Assembly: GCA_017531795.1 (NCBI GenBank)
Contig: JAFXKH010000046.1
Span: forward strand, 1-48,705
DNA from: Clostridia bacterium
GTDB taxonomy: Bacteria > Bacillota > Clostridia > Christensenellales > Pumilibacteraceae
Length of the DNA: 48,705 nucleotides
Direction: 5' to 3'
Positions 7,782-15,729 of this stretch are shown one piece after another. The first letter of the stretch is position 1, and each line of letters starts with the position of its first letter. A program made the translations under genes and the position numbers. The notes beneath the pieces are model-generated. The model made no database searches and had not been told where the DNA came from. It saw only the letters and a list, made by a program, of their open reading frames with translations.

Positions 7782-8779
7782 TTTCCCTTTCCTTTCAATA
7801 CTTTTCTTACTCCTGCTACGAGCGCGCGTAAAGAGATTTCGTCGTCGTACGGAGTAAGAATAAATACCACTCTGTCGTCGTCGTACTTTTCGCAAACCAC
7901 TCCTTCGTCACGGAGCGCGTACGCCGTTTGCTCGCCCTTACCACGAACGATCAAAACCAGCCTTGTAAAATCGTCGTTTTCCAGACACTCGAACTCGTCA
8001 GCAAACTCCTGCGCGAAAACTTTGAGAGCATCATAACGCTCTCGCAGATCTTCCGCTTCCGCCATGCCTTTTTCAAGAGAGGCAAGTAGAATATAGTTCG
8101 GACTCGTAGTGCCGAGATCGTCTAATTTATCGTCTAATCCGCCCCTTTCTTTGGCAAGAAGCAAAGCCGTTTGAGTCATTGCGCCCAAAGTCTTGTGCGC
8201 GCTCATATTGCATGTATGGGCAAAAATATGGGCGGACGGGGGGAATAAATCGGGACGAAGCGCAAAATGCGCGCCGTGCGCCGAGTCGCAAAGCAGTTTT
8301 CCGCCACGCGCTTTGACAACGTCGCTGATCGCCTGCAAATCGGGTACTCGTCCATAATAATCGGGATATTGCACGAGAGCGTTACGCGCGCCTGTTTCGT
8401 CCATTACGCGCGATAAAGTTTGCGCCGTCATAAGCGTGGGCAAGCCGTTCTCGTCGTAGGCTTCGGGTGTATAATATACGTTGACTTTCGCTAGGCGCGC
8501 GCCCTCGTCCACGGCGCGATGACGATAAAAATCCGTTACGAAACTCTCTCCGAGCTCAAGCAAACTCGCCTTTATGCCTATGGACGAACCGCCTACGAGA
8601 TAACGCAAATAAGGCGCGCCGTACAGCTTCGCCGTACGCGCCTCGCTCTTTTCAATAAGGTCGCCGGGAAAATCGTCGAGAATTTCGGTCAGATCACGCT
8701 TATCGCGTTTCCCCTTATGCCCCGGAGTATGTCCACGGAAGAGCGGTAAGTATTTATCAATATAGCCGTTTAATCCCAT
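7778..8779 (-). CDS. Short Orn/Lys/Arg decarboxylase-like PLP enzyme (YaaO type)
   Basis: Fold-type I PLP enzyme related to bacterial ornithine/lysine/arginine decarboxylases; B. subtilis has its homologue yaaO directly before tmk, as here. Visible: N-terminal RGHTPGHKG, the cofactor-site segment LCDSAHGAHF (Asp binding the pyridine nitrogen), and the Schiff-base lysine in SAHKTLGAMTQTA. At 333 aa it is much shorter than the usual 460-490 aa: the C-terminal domain is largely missing and the N-terminus short, so substrate and activity are open. The start ATG at 8779 has no Shine-Dalgarno; a perfect promoter ends 8 nt upstream, so the mRNA is probably leaderless. First gene of the tmk-holB-ricT operon. 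Confidence 0.85.
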   Translation of the reverse strand: MGLNGYIDKYLPLFRGHTPGHKGKRDKRDLTEILDDFPGDLIEKSEARTAKLYGAPYLRYLVGGSSIGIKASLLELGESFVTDFYRHRAVDEGARLAKVNVYYTPEAYDENGLPTLMTAQTLSRVMDETGARNALVQYPDYYGRVPDLQAISDVVKARGGKLLCDSAHGAHFALRPDLFPPSAHIFAHTCNMSAHKTLGAMTQTALLLAKERGGLDDKLDDLGTTSPNYILLASLEKGMAEAEDLRERYDALKVFAQEFADEFECLENDDFTRLVLIVRGKGEQTAYALRDEGVVCEKYDDDRVVFILTPYDDEISLRALVAGVRKVLKGKGK

Positions 8780-8787
8780 TATCGTTT

Positions 8788-8816
8788 ATTATAGCACAAC
8801 GGAGCCGTTTAGTCAA
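8788..8816 (-). promoter_or_regulatory. Promoter giving a near-leaderless decarboxylase-tmk-holB-ricT mRNA
   Basis: -35 TTGACT (8811-8816), 17-bp spacer, -10 TATAAT (8788-8793); the ATG at 8779 begins after only 8 more bases. Transcription should start 0-2 nt before the start codon. Confidence 0.82.
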
Positions 8817-8910
8817 AGCATATCGCAAAAAAGAGCGCAAAACCGTAAATAAAAATACGCCAAACCAAAAAGCTATGACGTATAACTATTGTAAAATATA
8901 TGATTTGAAA

Positions 8911-9225
8911 TCAGATGTTCCTTTTTTTCATCTTTTCCGCAACGGCGCGAAGATGCTCGTAAGGATCTTTTTCGGCAGGAGGAAGAAAGTTCATATCTAC
9001 GGAAAGGTCGTGAAGAGCCTTGCCTTTTTCGCTGTCATAATAGGCGTGAGCAACGAGTTCGTTTACGAAAACTTCTTTTTCTCCAAGGTCGTGGAGCGAG
9101 CCGTCATAAAATACGCAAGCGGACAAAAGCAATTTGTCGGAGGTTACGCTTTTTACCACTCCTTTAAGAACGCCACTTGCAAGATAAACACACGCCGTTT
9201 GCCCGATTTTATAACGCGTCATCAT
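8911..9225 (-). CDS. Small protein of unknown function downstream of tsaD
   Basis: A 104-aa cytoplasmic protein that I do not recognise. The N-terminal half looks beta-rich (YKIGQTACVYLASGVLKGVV, then LLLSACVFYDGS) and could be a small barrel; the C-terminal 40 residues are charged and helical (PYEHLRAVAEKMKKRN). The ATG at 9225 overlaps the tsaD stop as ATGA, with a second ATG three bases on; a weak GGTGAG lies upstream. The overlap shows translational coupling with tsaD, so a tie to t6A synthesis or to a nearby housekeeping task is possible but unproven. From 8817 to 8910 I see nothing. Confidence 0.72.
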   Translation of the reverse strand: MMTRYKIGQTACVYLASGVLKGVVKSVTSDKLLLSACVFYDGSLHDLGEKEVFVNELVAHAYYDSEKGKALHDLSVDMNFLPPAEKDPYEHLRAVAEKMKKRNI

Positions 9226-10223
9226 AAGTTACTCACCGCATTTAGAGTAAGGTCGGCTAAGTCCTCACCTGCCACGAAGGAATAATATCCCCTTGAAGCA
9301 ATCATAGCGGCGTTGTCGGTGCAAAGTACGGGCGGAGGCACGAAAAGAGTTATGCCTGCCTTGTCACAAGCCTTGCCGAGTTCTTGTCTGAGATAAGAAT
9401 TGGCAGCGACACCGCCTGCAAGCACGGCTTTCGTCAACCCCTTTTCGCTTGCCGTCTGAATAAACGTATCAACGAGATAGCCTATCGCTTCGGCAGTAAA
9501 CGACGCGCAAATATCGTTTACGGGGATTTCTTCGCCACGCTGAGTAAGGTTATGCACGTAGTTCACTACGGCGGTTTTTAAGCCCGAAAAAGAGTATGCG
9601 TGGTCATTACGCGCTTTGAGATTGGGGCAAAATCTGATATTTGGAGAACCGAGTTTTGCTCTCTTGTCGATTTCCGGACCGCCGGGGTAGGGCAAGCCGA
9701 GTATTCTCGCTACTTTATCAAACGCTTCGCCGATAGCATCGTCCATCGTCGCGCTGACGGGAGCGTACTTCGTATAATCGGAAACTTCGATTATGCTCGT
9801 GTGCCCACCGCTTGCCACGAGTGAGAGAAAGGGCGGTTTGAGTTCGGGAAAGGCTATAAAATTCGCGGATATATGACCTTGTATGTGATTGACTTTTATT
9901 AACGGTTTACCGAGCGCGTACGCAAGCGCTTTCGCAGACGAAACGCCAACGAGCAAGCAACCGATAAGCCCTGCGCCGTAAGTTACCGCTACTCCGTCAA
10001 TTTGTTCCTTGGTTACGCCGGCTTTTGCAAGAGCCTCGTCAATAACGGGCATTATAGCGAGTAAATGGTTCCTGCCCGCAATTTCGGGAACGACACCGCC
10101 AAACCGACGATGAAGTTCGATCTGACTGGAAATAATGTTTGACAAACACTCCCTGCCGTTTTTAACGACGGAAGCCGAAGTTTCGTCACACGATGATTCA
10201 ATTCCAAGTATATATTTGTCCAT
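9222..10223 (-). CDS. tsaD: tRNA N6-threonylcarbamoyladenosine transferase TsaD
   Basis: Catalytic subunit that transfers threonylcarbamoyl to A37 of ANN-decoding tRNAs, working with TsaB and TsaE. The 333-aa product starts MDKYILGIESSCDETSAS and has the metal-binding HxxxH as HIQGH (about residues 111-115), the ATPase-fold SLVASGGHTS and PGGPEIDK, and a C-terminal VLAGGVAANSYLR and CTDNAAMIA. All expected motifs are intact. A GTG extension at 10241 is rejected because ATG at 10223 matches the conserved N-terminus. The ribosome site is weak. Upstream lies more than 500 bp of repeat-rich DNA with no clear promoter. Confidence 0.97.
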   Translation of the reverse strand: MDKYILGIESSCDETSASVVKNGRECLSNIISSQIELHRRFGGVVPEIAGRNHLLAIMPVIDEALAKAGVTKEQIDGVAVTYGAGLIGCLLVGVSSAKALAYALGKPLIKVNHIQGHISANFIAFPELKPPFLSLVASGGHTSIIEVSDYTKYAPVSATMDDAIGEAFDKVARILGLPYPGGPEIDKRAKLGSPNIRFCPNLKARNDHAYSFSGLKTAVVNYVHNLTQRGEEIPVNDICASFTAEAIGYLVDTFIQTASEKGLTKAVLAGGVAANSYLRQELGKACDKAGITLFVPPPVLCTDNAAMIASRGYYSFVAGEDLADLTLNAVSNL

Positions 10224-10233
10224 TGTTTTTTTC

Positions 10234-10275
10234 TTGCGCACCGCTAACGCCTTTCGTTTTTGCGCGCCACTAACG
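10234..10275. repeat. Two direct repeats of a GC-rich 16-mer upstream of tsaD
   Basis: TTGCGCACCGCTAACG (10234-10249) and TTGCGCGCCACTAACG (10260-10275), 26 bp apart. The second also forms an arm of a long imperfect hairpin to about 10293. A close relative, GGGCGCGCCACTCACG, lies between fusA and rpsG at 19198-19213. Confidence 0.5.
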
Positions 10276-10333
10276 TTCGCTGACGCGCGCGCAATACTTT
10301 TTCCGCATCTGTGGCATCTTTTCGGTTAAAAGT

Positions 10334-10402
10334 CAGGAAAATCCTCTCGATGCCATAAGGCTATCTTCGAGGACGTGCGCCTAACGGCGTACGATTTTCC
10401 TG
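10334..10402. repeat. Three-way-junction RNA-like element
   Basis: CAGGAAAATC (10334-10343) pairs with GATTTTCCTG (10393-10402). Inside are two hairpins: one with arms CCTCTCGA/TCGAGG enclosing GCC/GGC, and GTGCGCC-TAAC-GGCGTAC (10375-10392). On the minus strand the second is closed by a GTTA loop. No coding potential. Confidence 0.5.
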
Positions 10403-10479
10403 CCTTTTCTCTCGAAAATATATCCACATCTGCTACTTATCGCTGGGGATAGTATATTGGGGAGATGTACTACTATATG

Positions 10480-10506
10480 AGATCCTTCGACTACGCTCAG
10501 GATGAC
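10480..10506. repeat. Dispersed REP-like hairpin (ATCCTTCG...CTCAGGAT type)
   Basis: AGATCCTTCGACTACG followed by CTCAGGATGAC is an imperfect palindrome whose arms ATCCT/AGGAT flank a variable centre. From memory this sequence type recurs between genes in many bacterial genomes and draft assemblies. Confidence 0.55.
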
Positions 10507-10515
10507 TGCATAGGA

Positions 10516-10742
10516 GCCGTCGGTAAGACGGTGGAGATTCGTGCGTATACGGGCAACAGTCGAGCGACGTGTACACAATATAGTACACGAGCGAGAGCGT
10601 AGCCCGTAGACGTGCGGATATACACCGTCGCATACAAGCCGTCAAGACGGCGGAGAGTGCGTCCTATGACGGACAGCTGGTGAGCGACGTGTACCAAAAA
10701 CGTACACGAGCGAACACGCAGTTCGTCAGAGGCGTACTATAC
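10516..10742. repeat. Two diverged tandem copies of a roughly 110-bp structured repeat
   Basis: Unit 1 (10516-10624) and unit 2 (10638-10742) share the order: CCGTC/GACGG hairpin, an outer stem, then GAGCGACGTGTAC - loop - GTACACGAGCGA. The outer stem is TACGGGC/GCCCGTA in unit 1 (10548-10554 with 10602-10608) and GACGGAC/GTTCGTC in unit 2 (10668-10674 with 10721-10727): both arms change and pairing is kept. The last bases overlap the 3' end of the degV gene. Confidence 0.6.
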
Positions 10743-11594
10743 GACGTCGCCACCGTCGGTGTAGAATAATATACCCAAAGCCCCCTTACCGCAATGCGCG
10801 GTTATGGTTGAGCCGGCAACGGTCTGGATTATGTTCACGTCGGGATGAACGGCGAGAATCTCTGCGCGGACGGCTTCCAACGTTTTTGGATCAACGGTGG
10901 AGTGCGTAAGGAAGAAATATTTTTTGTCGGGCGTGGGATAATCGTTGAGAATATCTTTGACGTATTTTACAATCGATTTACTCGTTGCGCCCATATATTT
11001 TTTGCCAACTTCCATTTTTCCGTTTCTGACGAAAATTGACGGATGAATTTTGAGTATGCTTGCGACAAAAGCAGTAACGCCACCACAACGACCGCCTTTA
11101 TGCAGGAAAGACATAGTATCAACGACAAAGGATGCTTGAACTTTATTCCTGCGAGCCGAAACCTTCTCGTAAATTTCGCGCGCAGACAATCCTTCCTTTG
11201 CGAGATCAAGAGCGTAGAGTACTTGCATACCTATACCCGTAGAAAGATTCATTGAATCAATGACGTACACACCCTCTAAGTCTTTTGCGACGCTAACCGC
11301 GTTGTTATAGCAAGCGCTCATGCCCGTCGCTATGGTAAAGTGTACTATTTCATAACCCTCTGCTATATATTTTTTGAAAAACTCCTCGTATCTTTCGGGA
11401 GAAACTGCGCTCGTTTTGGGCGTTTGTTTGGTTTTTGCGAAATAATCGAAAATGTCTTCGGGCAAAACTTCCCCGTCGTAGCCGATTTTATCGCCAAGAA
11501 GAACTTCTAAGGGAAGTTTCGGAACGTTTTTTTCCTTAAAAAGATAATCGAGATCTGCCGTACTGTCGCTTGTAATGATAACCTTTTTCATCAT
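10737..11594 (-). CDS. DegV-family fatty-acid-binding protein (FakB-like)
   Basis: Cytoplasmic EDD-fold protein; characterised members (FakB) present fatty acids to the kinase FakA for phosphorylation and entry into phospholipids. The 285-aa product has the opening ITSDSTADL (about residues 7-15), the ligand-site TSAVSPERYEEFFKKY and the conserved FVVDTMSFLHKGGR (about 157-170). Two ATGs lie in tandem at 11594 and 11591; AGGAG is 4 and 7 nt away respectively, so the second may be the true start. No fakA-like DAK2-domain gene is in view. The gene ends inside a structured repeat. Confidence 0.93.
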   Translation of the reverse strand: MMKKVIITSDSTADLDYLFKEKNVPKLPLEVLLGDKIGYDGEVLPEDIFDYFAKTKQTPKTSAVSPERYEEFFKKYIAEGYEIVHFTIATGMSACYNNAVSVAKDLEGVYVIDSMNLSTGIGMQVLYALDLAKEGLSAREIYEKVSARRNKVQASFVVDTMSFLHKGGRCGGVTAFVASILKIHPSIFVRNGKMEVGKKYMGATSKSIVKYVKDILNDYPTPDKKYFFLTHSTVDPKTLEAVRAEILAVHPDVNIIQTVAGSTITAHCGKGALGILFYTDGGDVV

Positions 11595-11618
11595 ACTGCT
11601 CCTAGTTTTTTTCTGTAA

Positions 11619-11624
11619 ATTATA
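11619..11624 (-). promoter_or_regulatory. Probable -10 box of degV
   Basis: TATAAT on the minus strand, 25 bp before the ATG in an AT-rich 60-bp gap; no good -35 hexamer is seen 16-18 bp upstream. Confidence 0.4.
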
Positions 11625-11655
11625 ATACTATTTTATAAACAAATATTAAACGGTG

Positions 11656-12588
11656 TTATGTTATTTTTTGATTTTTGTTTTCTATTTTTTCCGTTCTTGT
11701 CGTTTTTTCTATAATCTTGCCATTTTCTTTGACGAGTTTACTTCTGAGAAATGTGATTTTCCACGCGCCGTCCGTCATTTTATAATGTTTGACCGTACGC
11801 ATTTCGCCTACACCCGTGACGTCGCAGGCGTCATCACCGCCAATCACCTGCTTTAAGTCCCTGATAAGAAGGGTGTTATTCCCTTTATAAAGTATTCCGT
11901 GACCAATGTTATCGTAGGTAATCAGGGTTTTATCAGCCGACGACACTTTTTTTATCAAATAATTGCTTGCGCGACGGGGGACGAACTCGTCAAGTTTTCC
12001 CCAAAATACGGTAACGGGGCAAGTGACTTTACTCACGTATTTTCTTGCCCGTTTCATTATACTGGCGAAAGTAAGAAGCGTGTGAGGACTCCAATGCGGA
12101 AACAGTCTTCTGCGAAACAGCTTAAACGAAGCCGTAAACGAACGCAGAATATTATCCGAGGAGTTTTTCAGCTTTTCCGCAAGCAGGACGTCAGCGCATT
12201 TTTCAGACTTTTTCGCGAGTTTTCTTGCCATTAAGTTTTTGCGCGAAAACACTCCGGGTCGAAGATAAAAAATAGCAGGCGCAATAAAAAACGCTTTTCT
12301 AACTTTGGGCGACGTACTTGCCACGATTGCCATACCACCACCCATTGAGTGACCTATGACGTCAAAAGTATCGTACTTCTCTTCCATTTCTTTGACCGTT
12401 TGAGCGAGAAGTTCATAACAACGGTCACGCCGAAACTCTTTATAGTTCGGCTTTTTTCCATCGTCTACGTGCCCGGGTTGACAAAACAACTCAACTCCGT
12501 CATAGTACGATTGAAGTTCGGGAAGCATAGCATCCCAATCGTCCGTACCCGTTAAAAATCCGTGTATCAATAATAATCCAATCTTCAT
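11656..12588 (-). CDS. Alpha/beta hydrolase with a C-terminal extension
   Basis: Serine hydrolase of the lipase/carboxylesterase type, cytoplasmic (no signal peptide). Motifs in a 310-aa product: oxyanion-hole LLIHGFLTG (about residues 5-13), nucleophile elbow GHSMGGG (about 79-85), acidic residue in WGKLDEFVP (about 196-204) and catalytic His in NIGHGIL (about 226-232). The last 60 residues are a Lys/Glu-rich tail beyond the usual fold. It starts 20 bp after trkH ends and is likely the third gene of the trkA-trkH unit, although a link to potassium transport is not obvious. The substrate is unknown; monoacylglycerol or another ester is plausible. Confidence 0.88.
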   Translation of the reverse strand: MKIGLLLIHGFLTGTDDWDAMLPELQSYYDGVELFCQPGHVDDGKKPNYKEFRRDRCYELLAQTVKEMEEKYDTFDVIGHSMGGGMAIVASTSPKVRKAFFIAPAIFYLRPGVFSRKNLMARKLAKKSEKCADVLLAEKLKNSSDNILRSFTASFKLFRRRLFPHWSPHTLLTFASIMKRARKYVSKVTCPVTVFWGKLDEFVPRRASNYLIKKVSSADKTLITYDNIGHGILYKGNNTLLIRDLKQVIGGDDACDVTGVGEMRTVKHYKMTDGAWKITFLRSKLVKENGKIIEKTTRTEKIENKNQKIT

Positions 12589-12608
12589 AAATACTCTTTT
12601 ACTTTTTT

Positions 12609-14171
12609 TTAGGCCTTTCTGGAATAGGTGCGCGGTGATATAAGCAGAAGTATAGGATAAATCTCCAAACGCCCGAAGAGCATAAGTACGCTGAGAAGGA
12701 TTTTTATTCCACCATTAAAAGCAAAGAAACTGCCATTTGGTCCGACAATCGCCGTCATACCCGGTCCGACGTTATTCAGGCATGTCAGCGAGGTAGTAAA
12801 AGCGGTAATAATCGGCGAATCTGCTCCAAGCGCATTTACGTCTATCATAATAACGAAAGTAGCCAAGAGAAGTATTAGCGCATAAATGACAAAATATCCA
12901 TTGACACCAGCAGTTACTTCATCATCAATCTTTTTTCCGTCCATTTTTACGGTAAAAACGGCGCGCGGATTGACTACTTTTCGGCAACGCATGATTGCGC
13001 TCTTGACGAGTATCAGAAAACGCGAGCATTTGAAACCACCGCCCGTAGATCCCGAACACGCGCCAATAAACATTACGGCGATAAGCGCGCCTTGCGATAG
13101 GCTGGGCCATACGGTAAAGTCGGCTATGGCGTAGCCCGTACTCGTCATCAGCGATACGACGGTAAAGGTCGCTTCTCCAAGCGCGTTGGCATAGTTGGAA
13201 TACGAGTCAATAATACTACCGAGAGACGCCCAGACGTTCAACGATATGGTTATTATCGCTATGAGCATAAGCGCGGAATACAAGCGTAATTCTTCGCTTT
13301 TCAGCACGTCTTTGATTTTGCCCATAAGCAAGCAGAAATATAAATTGAAATTGATGCCAAACAGGAACATAAATACTGTCACGACAACCTGAACGTATAA
13401 GCCGTGCGAAGCAAGACTGGCGCTTGTTGCGGCAAAACCGCCCGTACCTGCCGTACCGAAAGAAAGAACAAAAGCGTGGAAGACGTTCATCGTGCCGTCA
13501 AACAGTAACGACAGCGAAAGCATAACGATTTCGACCGCCGTCATTATGGCGTAAATCAGATACAATATACGCGCGGTCGAACTCATTTTTGAAACGAGTT
13601 TACCTACGGTCGGACCTGTCGACTCCTGTTTCATAAGGTGCAGTCCGCTTGCGCCCGAAAGCGACGGAAGCATTGCAAGGACGAATACAAGCACGCCCAT
13701 GCCCCCTATCCAATGCATAAAACTACGCCACAGTAGTATACTGCGACAACCGCAGGCATAAAGAAGGTCTATTTGATGACCGTTGGACGTGGCGTGGAGT
13801 ATGCTTGACCCTGTCGTCGTAAAGCCCGAAACGGATTCAAACAGCCAGTCAATAAAGGAAAGGTCAAGGAAGTTTTCTCTGCCAAGCGTACCTATAGTAA
13901 GAGGCAACGCGCCTATTACAGATACCACGATCCAGCCTACGCCGACGATAACAATACCTTCCTTTGCGTATAAAGTCTTGTCCGACGGCTTTATCATACT
14001 AAGCGTCGTTCCGAGTGACAAACAGATAATCATAGGCACGATAAAAGCGCACACGATCTGCCGATCGCCTGCCTCGCCCATAATTATGGCGGACAAAAGC
14101 GGAACGCTGAGCAAAAGCCCCGTCACACGCACTATTTGTCCTAAGGTACTTAATACTATTTTATAGTTCAT
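12609..14171 (-). CDS. trkH: Trk-type potassium channel subunit TrkH/KtrB family
   Basis: Membrane pore of a potassium uptake system, 520 aa, with four M1-P-M2 repeats. The four selectivity-filter segments are visible: FTTTGSS (about residue 117), GTAGTGG (about 243), MTSTGYA (about 344) and LNNVGPG (about 467), each with the conserved central Gly. It starts 5 nt after the trkA stop with no clear ribosome site, so it is translationally coupled. The paired cytoplasmic gate is the upstream trkA product. The length and the GGMG.LVF region fit the TrkH branch better than KtrB. Confidence 0.95.
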   Translation of the reverse strand: MNYKIVLSTLGQIVRVTGLLLSVPLLSAIIMGEAGDRQIVCAFIVPMIICLSLGTTLSMIKPSDKTLYAKEGIVIVGVGWIVVSVIGALPLTIGTLGRENFLDLSFIDWLFESVSGFTTTGSSILHATSNGHQIDLLYACGCRSILLWRSFMHWIGGMGVLVFVLAMLPSLSGASGLHLMKQESTGPTVGKLVSKMSSTARILYLIYAIMTAVEIVMLSLSLLFDGTMNVFHAFVLSFGTAGTGGFAATSASLASHGLYVQVVVTVFMFLFGINFNLYFCLLMGKIKDVLKSEELRLYSALMLIAIITISLNVWASLGSIIDSYSNYANALGEATFTVVSLMTSTGYAIADFTVWPSLSQGALIAVMFIGACSGSTGGGFKCSRFLILVKSAIMRCRKVVNPRAVFTVKMDGKKIDDEVTAGVNGYFVIYALILLLATFVIMIDVNALGADSPIITAFTTSLTCLNNVGPGMTAIVGPNGSFFAFNGGIKILLSVLMLFGRLEIYPILLLISPRTYSRKA

Positions 14172-14176
14172 AAATA

Positions 14177-15529
14177 TCAGCGAAGAACGTCATCAAGATG
14201 CGCGTATCTGTCTTCCGCGCTGACGACGAGTACCTCGTCACCTACTTCTATCGTTGAGTTTCCGTCCGGAACGATAAACTCTCTGCCTCTTATTATGCCC
14301 GCTATCAGAGTGCCCCGTCTTACGCGCAATTCTTTCAAAGGTTTGCCGAGTATTTCGCTACCCTCGCGAGTACCGAACATTATGAGTTCCGCTTTATCGT
14401 CGGCAATCTTATAAAGTTCCATTATTTCACTGCCGTGAGGGGTTTCAAGCGCGCGTGTATACCGCACGAGTTTTTCGCTCGCCACTCTCTTAGGGCTGAC
14501 AAACGAGCCGAGTTCCATATCATTAAAGAGTTCGGCGAAAGTGAAATCGTTGATTTTAGTTACTACTTTTTCCACCTTTTTAGACACGGCGTACAAAGAT
14601 AAGAGTATGTTCTGTTCGTCGTCGCCCGTCAGCGTAATAAAGGAATCAACGCCGTCTATTCCCTCTTCGGAAAGCAACTTTTTATCCGAACCGTTACTGC
14701 AAATGACAGTCGCTTTGGGGAACATTTCGGATAATCGTTCGCATTTTTCACGATTTTTTTCGATAATTTTTACTTTATGACCACTCTCGATAAGGGATTG
14801 GGAAAGATAATGCGTTATTCTCGAACCGCCTACGATAAGAGTGGAATTTATTATCGTAGAGGGGGATATTTTGCGGAGAAGCGCGTCTAACGAACGGTAA
14901 TTCCCAGTGAAATATACGATATCACCTGGCTGAAAAACCGTTTCTCCCCAAGGTATAATCACTTCGCCTGCCCGTTCTACTACGCAAGCGAGTACCTTGA
15001 ACTTTATCATAGAGAAAAGTTTATTGAGCGACGTGCCTGCAAGCAAAGAGTCTTCGTCCACACGCACGCCTATAAGGTCGGCTTTGCCATTACCAATAGT
15101 GTCCACATATTCCGCGCTGGGATAACGCAAGAAACGCGCAATTTCGTCCGCGGCTTCCTTGTCGGGGTTTACGACGAGGTCAATGCCCAGCATTTTACGC
15201 ATAAATTCGGACTGAGTGGAATATTCGGGATCACGAACTCGCGCTACGGTGCGTTTTGCTCCGAGCACTTTTGCGATAAGGCAACTAACGACGTTCGTTT
15301 CGTCACTCTTCGTAACGGCAAGCACGATATCGGCGTTCTTGACGCCTGCGTTGATCTGATCCTCCGCAACGACTCCGTTTCCTGCATAGCCGATAATGTC
15401 CAGTTCGTGTACCAAATTATCCACCAAATACTGTTCTTTATCTATCGCGACTATGCTGTGATTTTCACCCGAAAGCGCGCGAGCAATCTCCTGCCCTACT
15501 TTTCCAAGTCCTATGATAACGATTTTCAT
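14177..15529 (-). CDS. trkA: Trk system potassium uptake regulator TrkA
   Basis: Peripheral, cytoplasmic nucleotide-binding gating subunit of the Trk channel. The 450-aa product has two RCK_N/RCK_C pairs: MKIVIIGLGKVGQEIARAL opens the first Rossmann fold (GxGxxG), and LIVGGSRITHYLSQSL near residue 220 opens the second, in which the glycine motif is eroded. A TTG extension at 15547 overlaps the promoter and is rejected. There is no Shine-Dalgarno before ATG 15529; -10 TACAAT ends 6 nt upstream, so the mRNA is expected to begin at the ATG itself. It heads the trkA-trkH-hydrolase unit. Confidence 0.95.
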   Translation of the reverse strand: MKIVIIGLGKVGQEIARALSGENHSIVAIDKEQYLVDNLVHELDIIGYAGNGVVAEDQINAGVKNADIVLAVTKSDETNVVSCLIAKVLGAKRTVARVRDPEYSTQSEFMRKMLGIDLVVNPDKEAADEIARFLRYPSAEYVDTIGNGKADLIGVRVDEDSLLAGTSLNKLFSMIKFKVLACVVERAGEVIIPWGETVFQPGDIVYFTGNYRSLDALLRKISPSTIINSTLIVGGSRITHYLSQSLIESGHKVKIIEKNREKCERLSEMFPKATVICSNGSDKKLLSEEGIDGVDSFITLTGDDEQNILLSLYAVSKKVEKVVTKINDFTFAELFNDMELGSFVSPKRVASEKLVRYTRALETPHGSEIMELYKIADDKAELIMFGTREGSEILGKPLKELRVRRGTLIAGIIRGREFIVPDGNSTIEVGDEVLVVSAEDRYAHLDDVLR

Positions 15530-15535
15530 AAGGTT

Positions 15536-15564
15536 ATTGTACAACAATGGCGCAAATAAGTCAA
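15536..15564 (-). promoter_or_regulatory. Promoter giving a leaderless trkA mRNA
   Basis: -35 TTGACT (15559-15564), 17-bp spacer, -10 TACAAT (15536-15541), then 6 nt and the ATG at 15529. Transcription should start at the A of the start codon. Confidence 0.82.
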
Positions 15565-15675
15565 GTATAATCGAAAGAATAGCCGTTTTGCGAGCGATTA
15601 TTGAATTCGCAACTTTTATAAACTTCTTTATTTATTCAATTTTGTCCTCAAAATGACTTACCTTTCTCTTTTATT

Positions 15676-15713
15676 AAAAAAAAAGACTGCTACTTTAAGT
15701 AACAGTCTTTTTG
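15676..15713 (-). terminator. Terminator of the str operon (after tuf)
   Basis: AAAAAGACTG and an inner TTACTT pair with AAGTAG and CAGTCTTTTT, followed by a T9 run on the minus strand, 17 bp past the tuf stop. A strong intrinsic terminator. The stretch 15565-15675 holds nothing else. Confidence 0.88.
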
Positions 15714-15729
15714 TATTCGTTAACCGAAA

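Noticed and set aside
10223..10737. A protein-coding gene in the tsaD-degV gap
   Set aside because: Only Arg/Ser-rich short frames occur, all within palindromic repeats and lacking ribosome sites.
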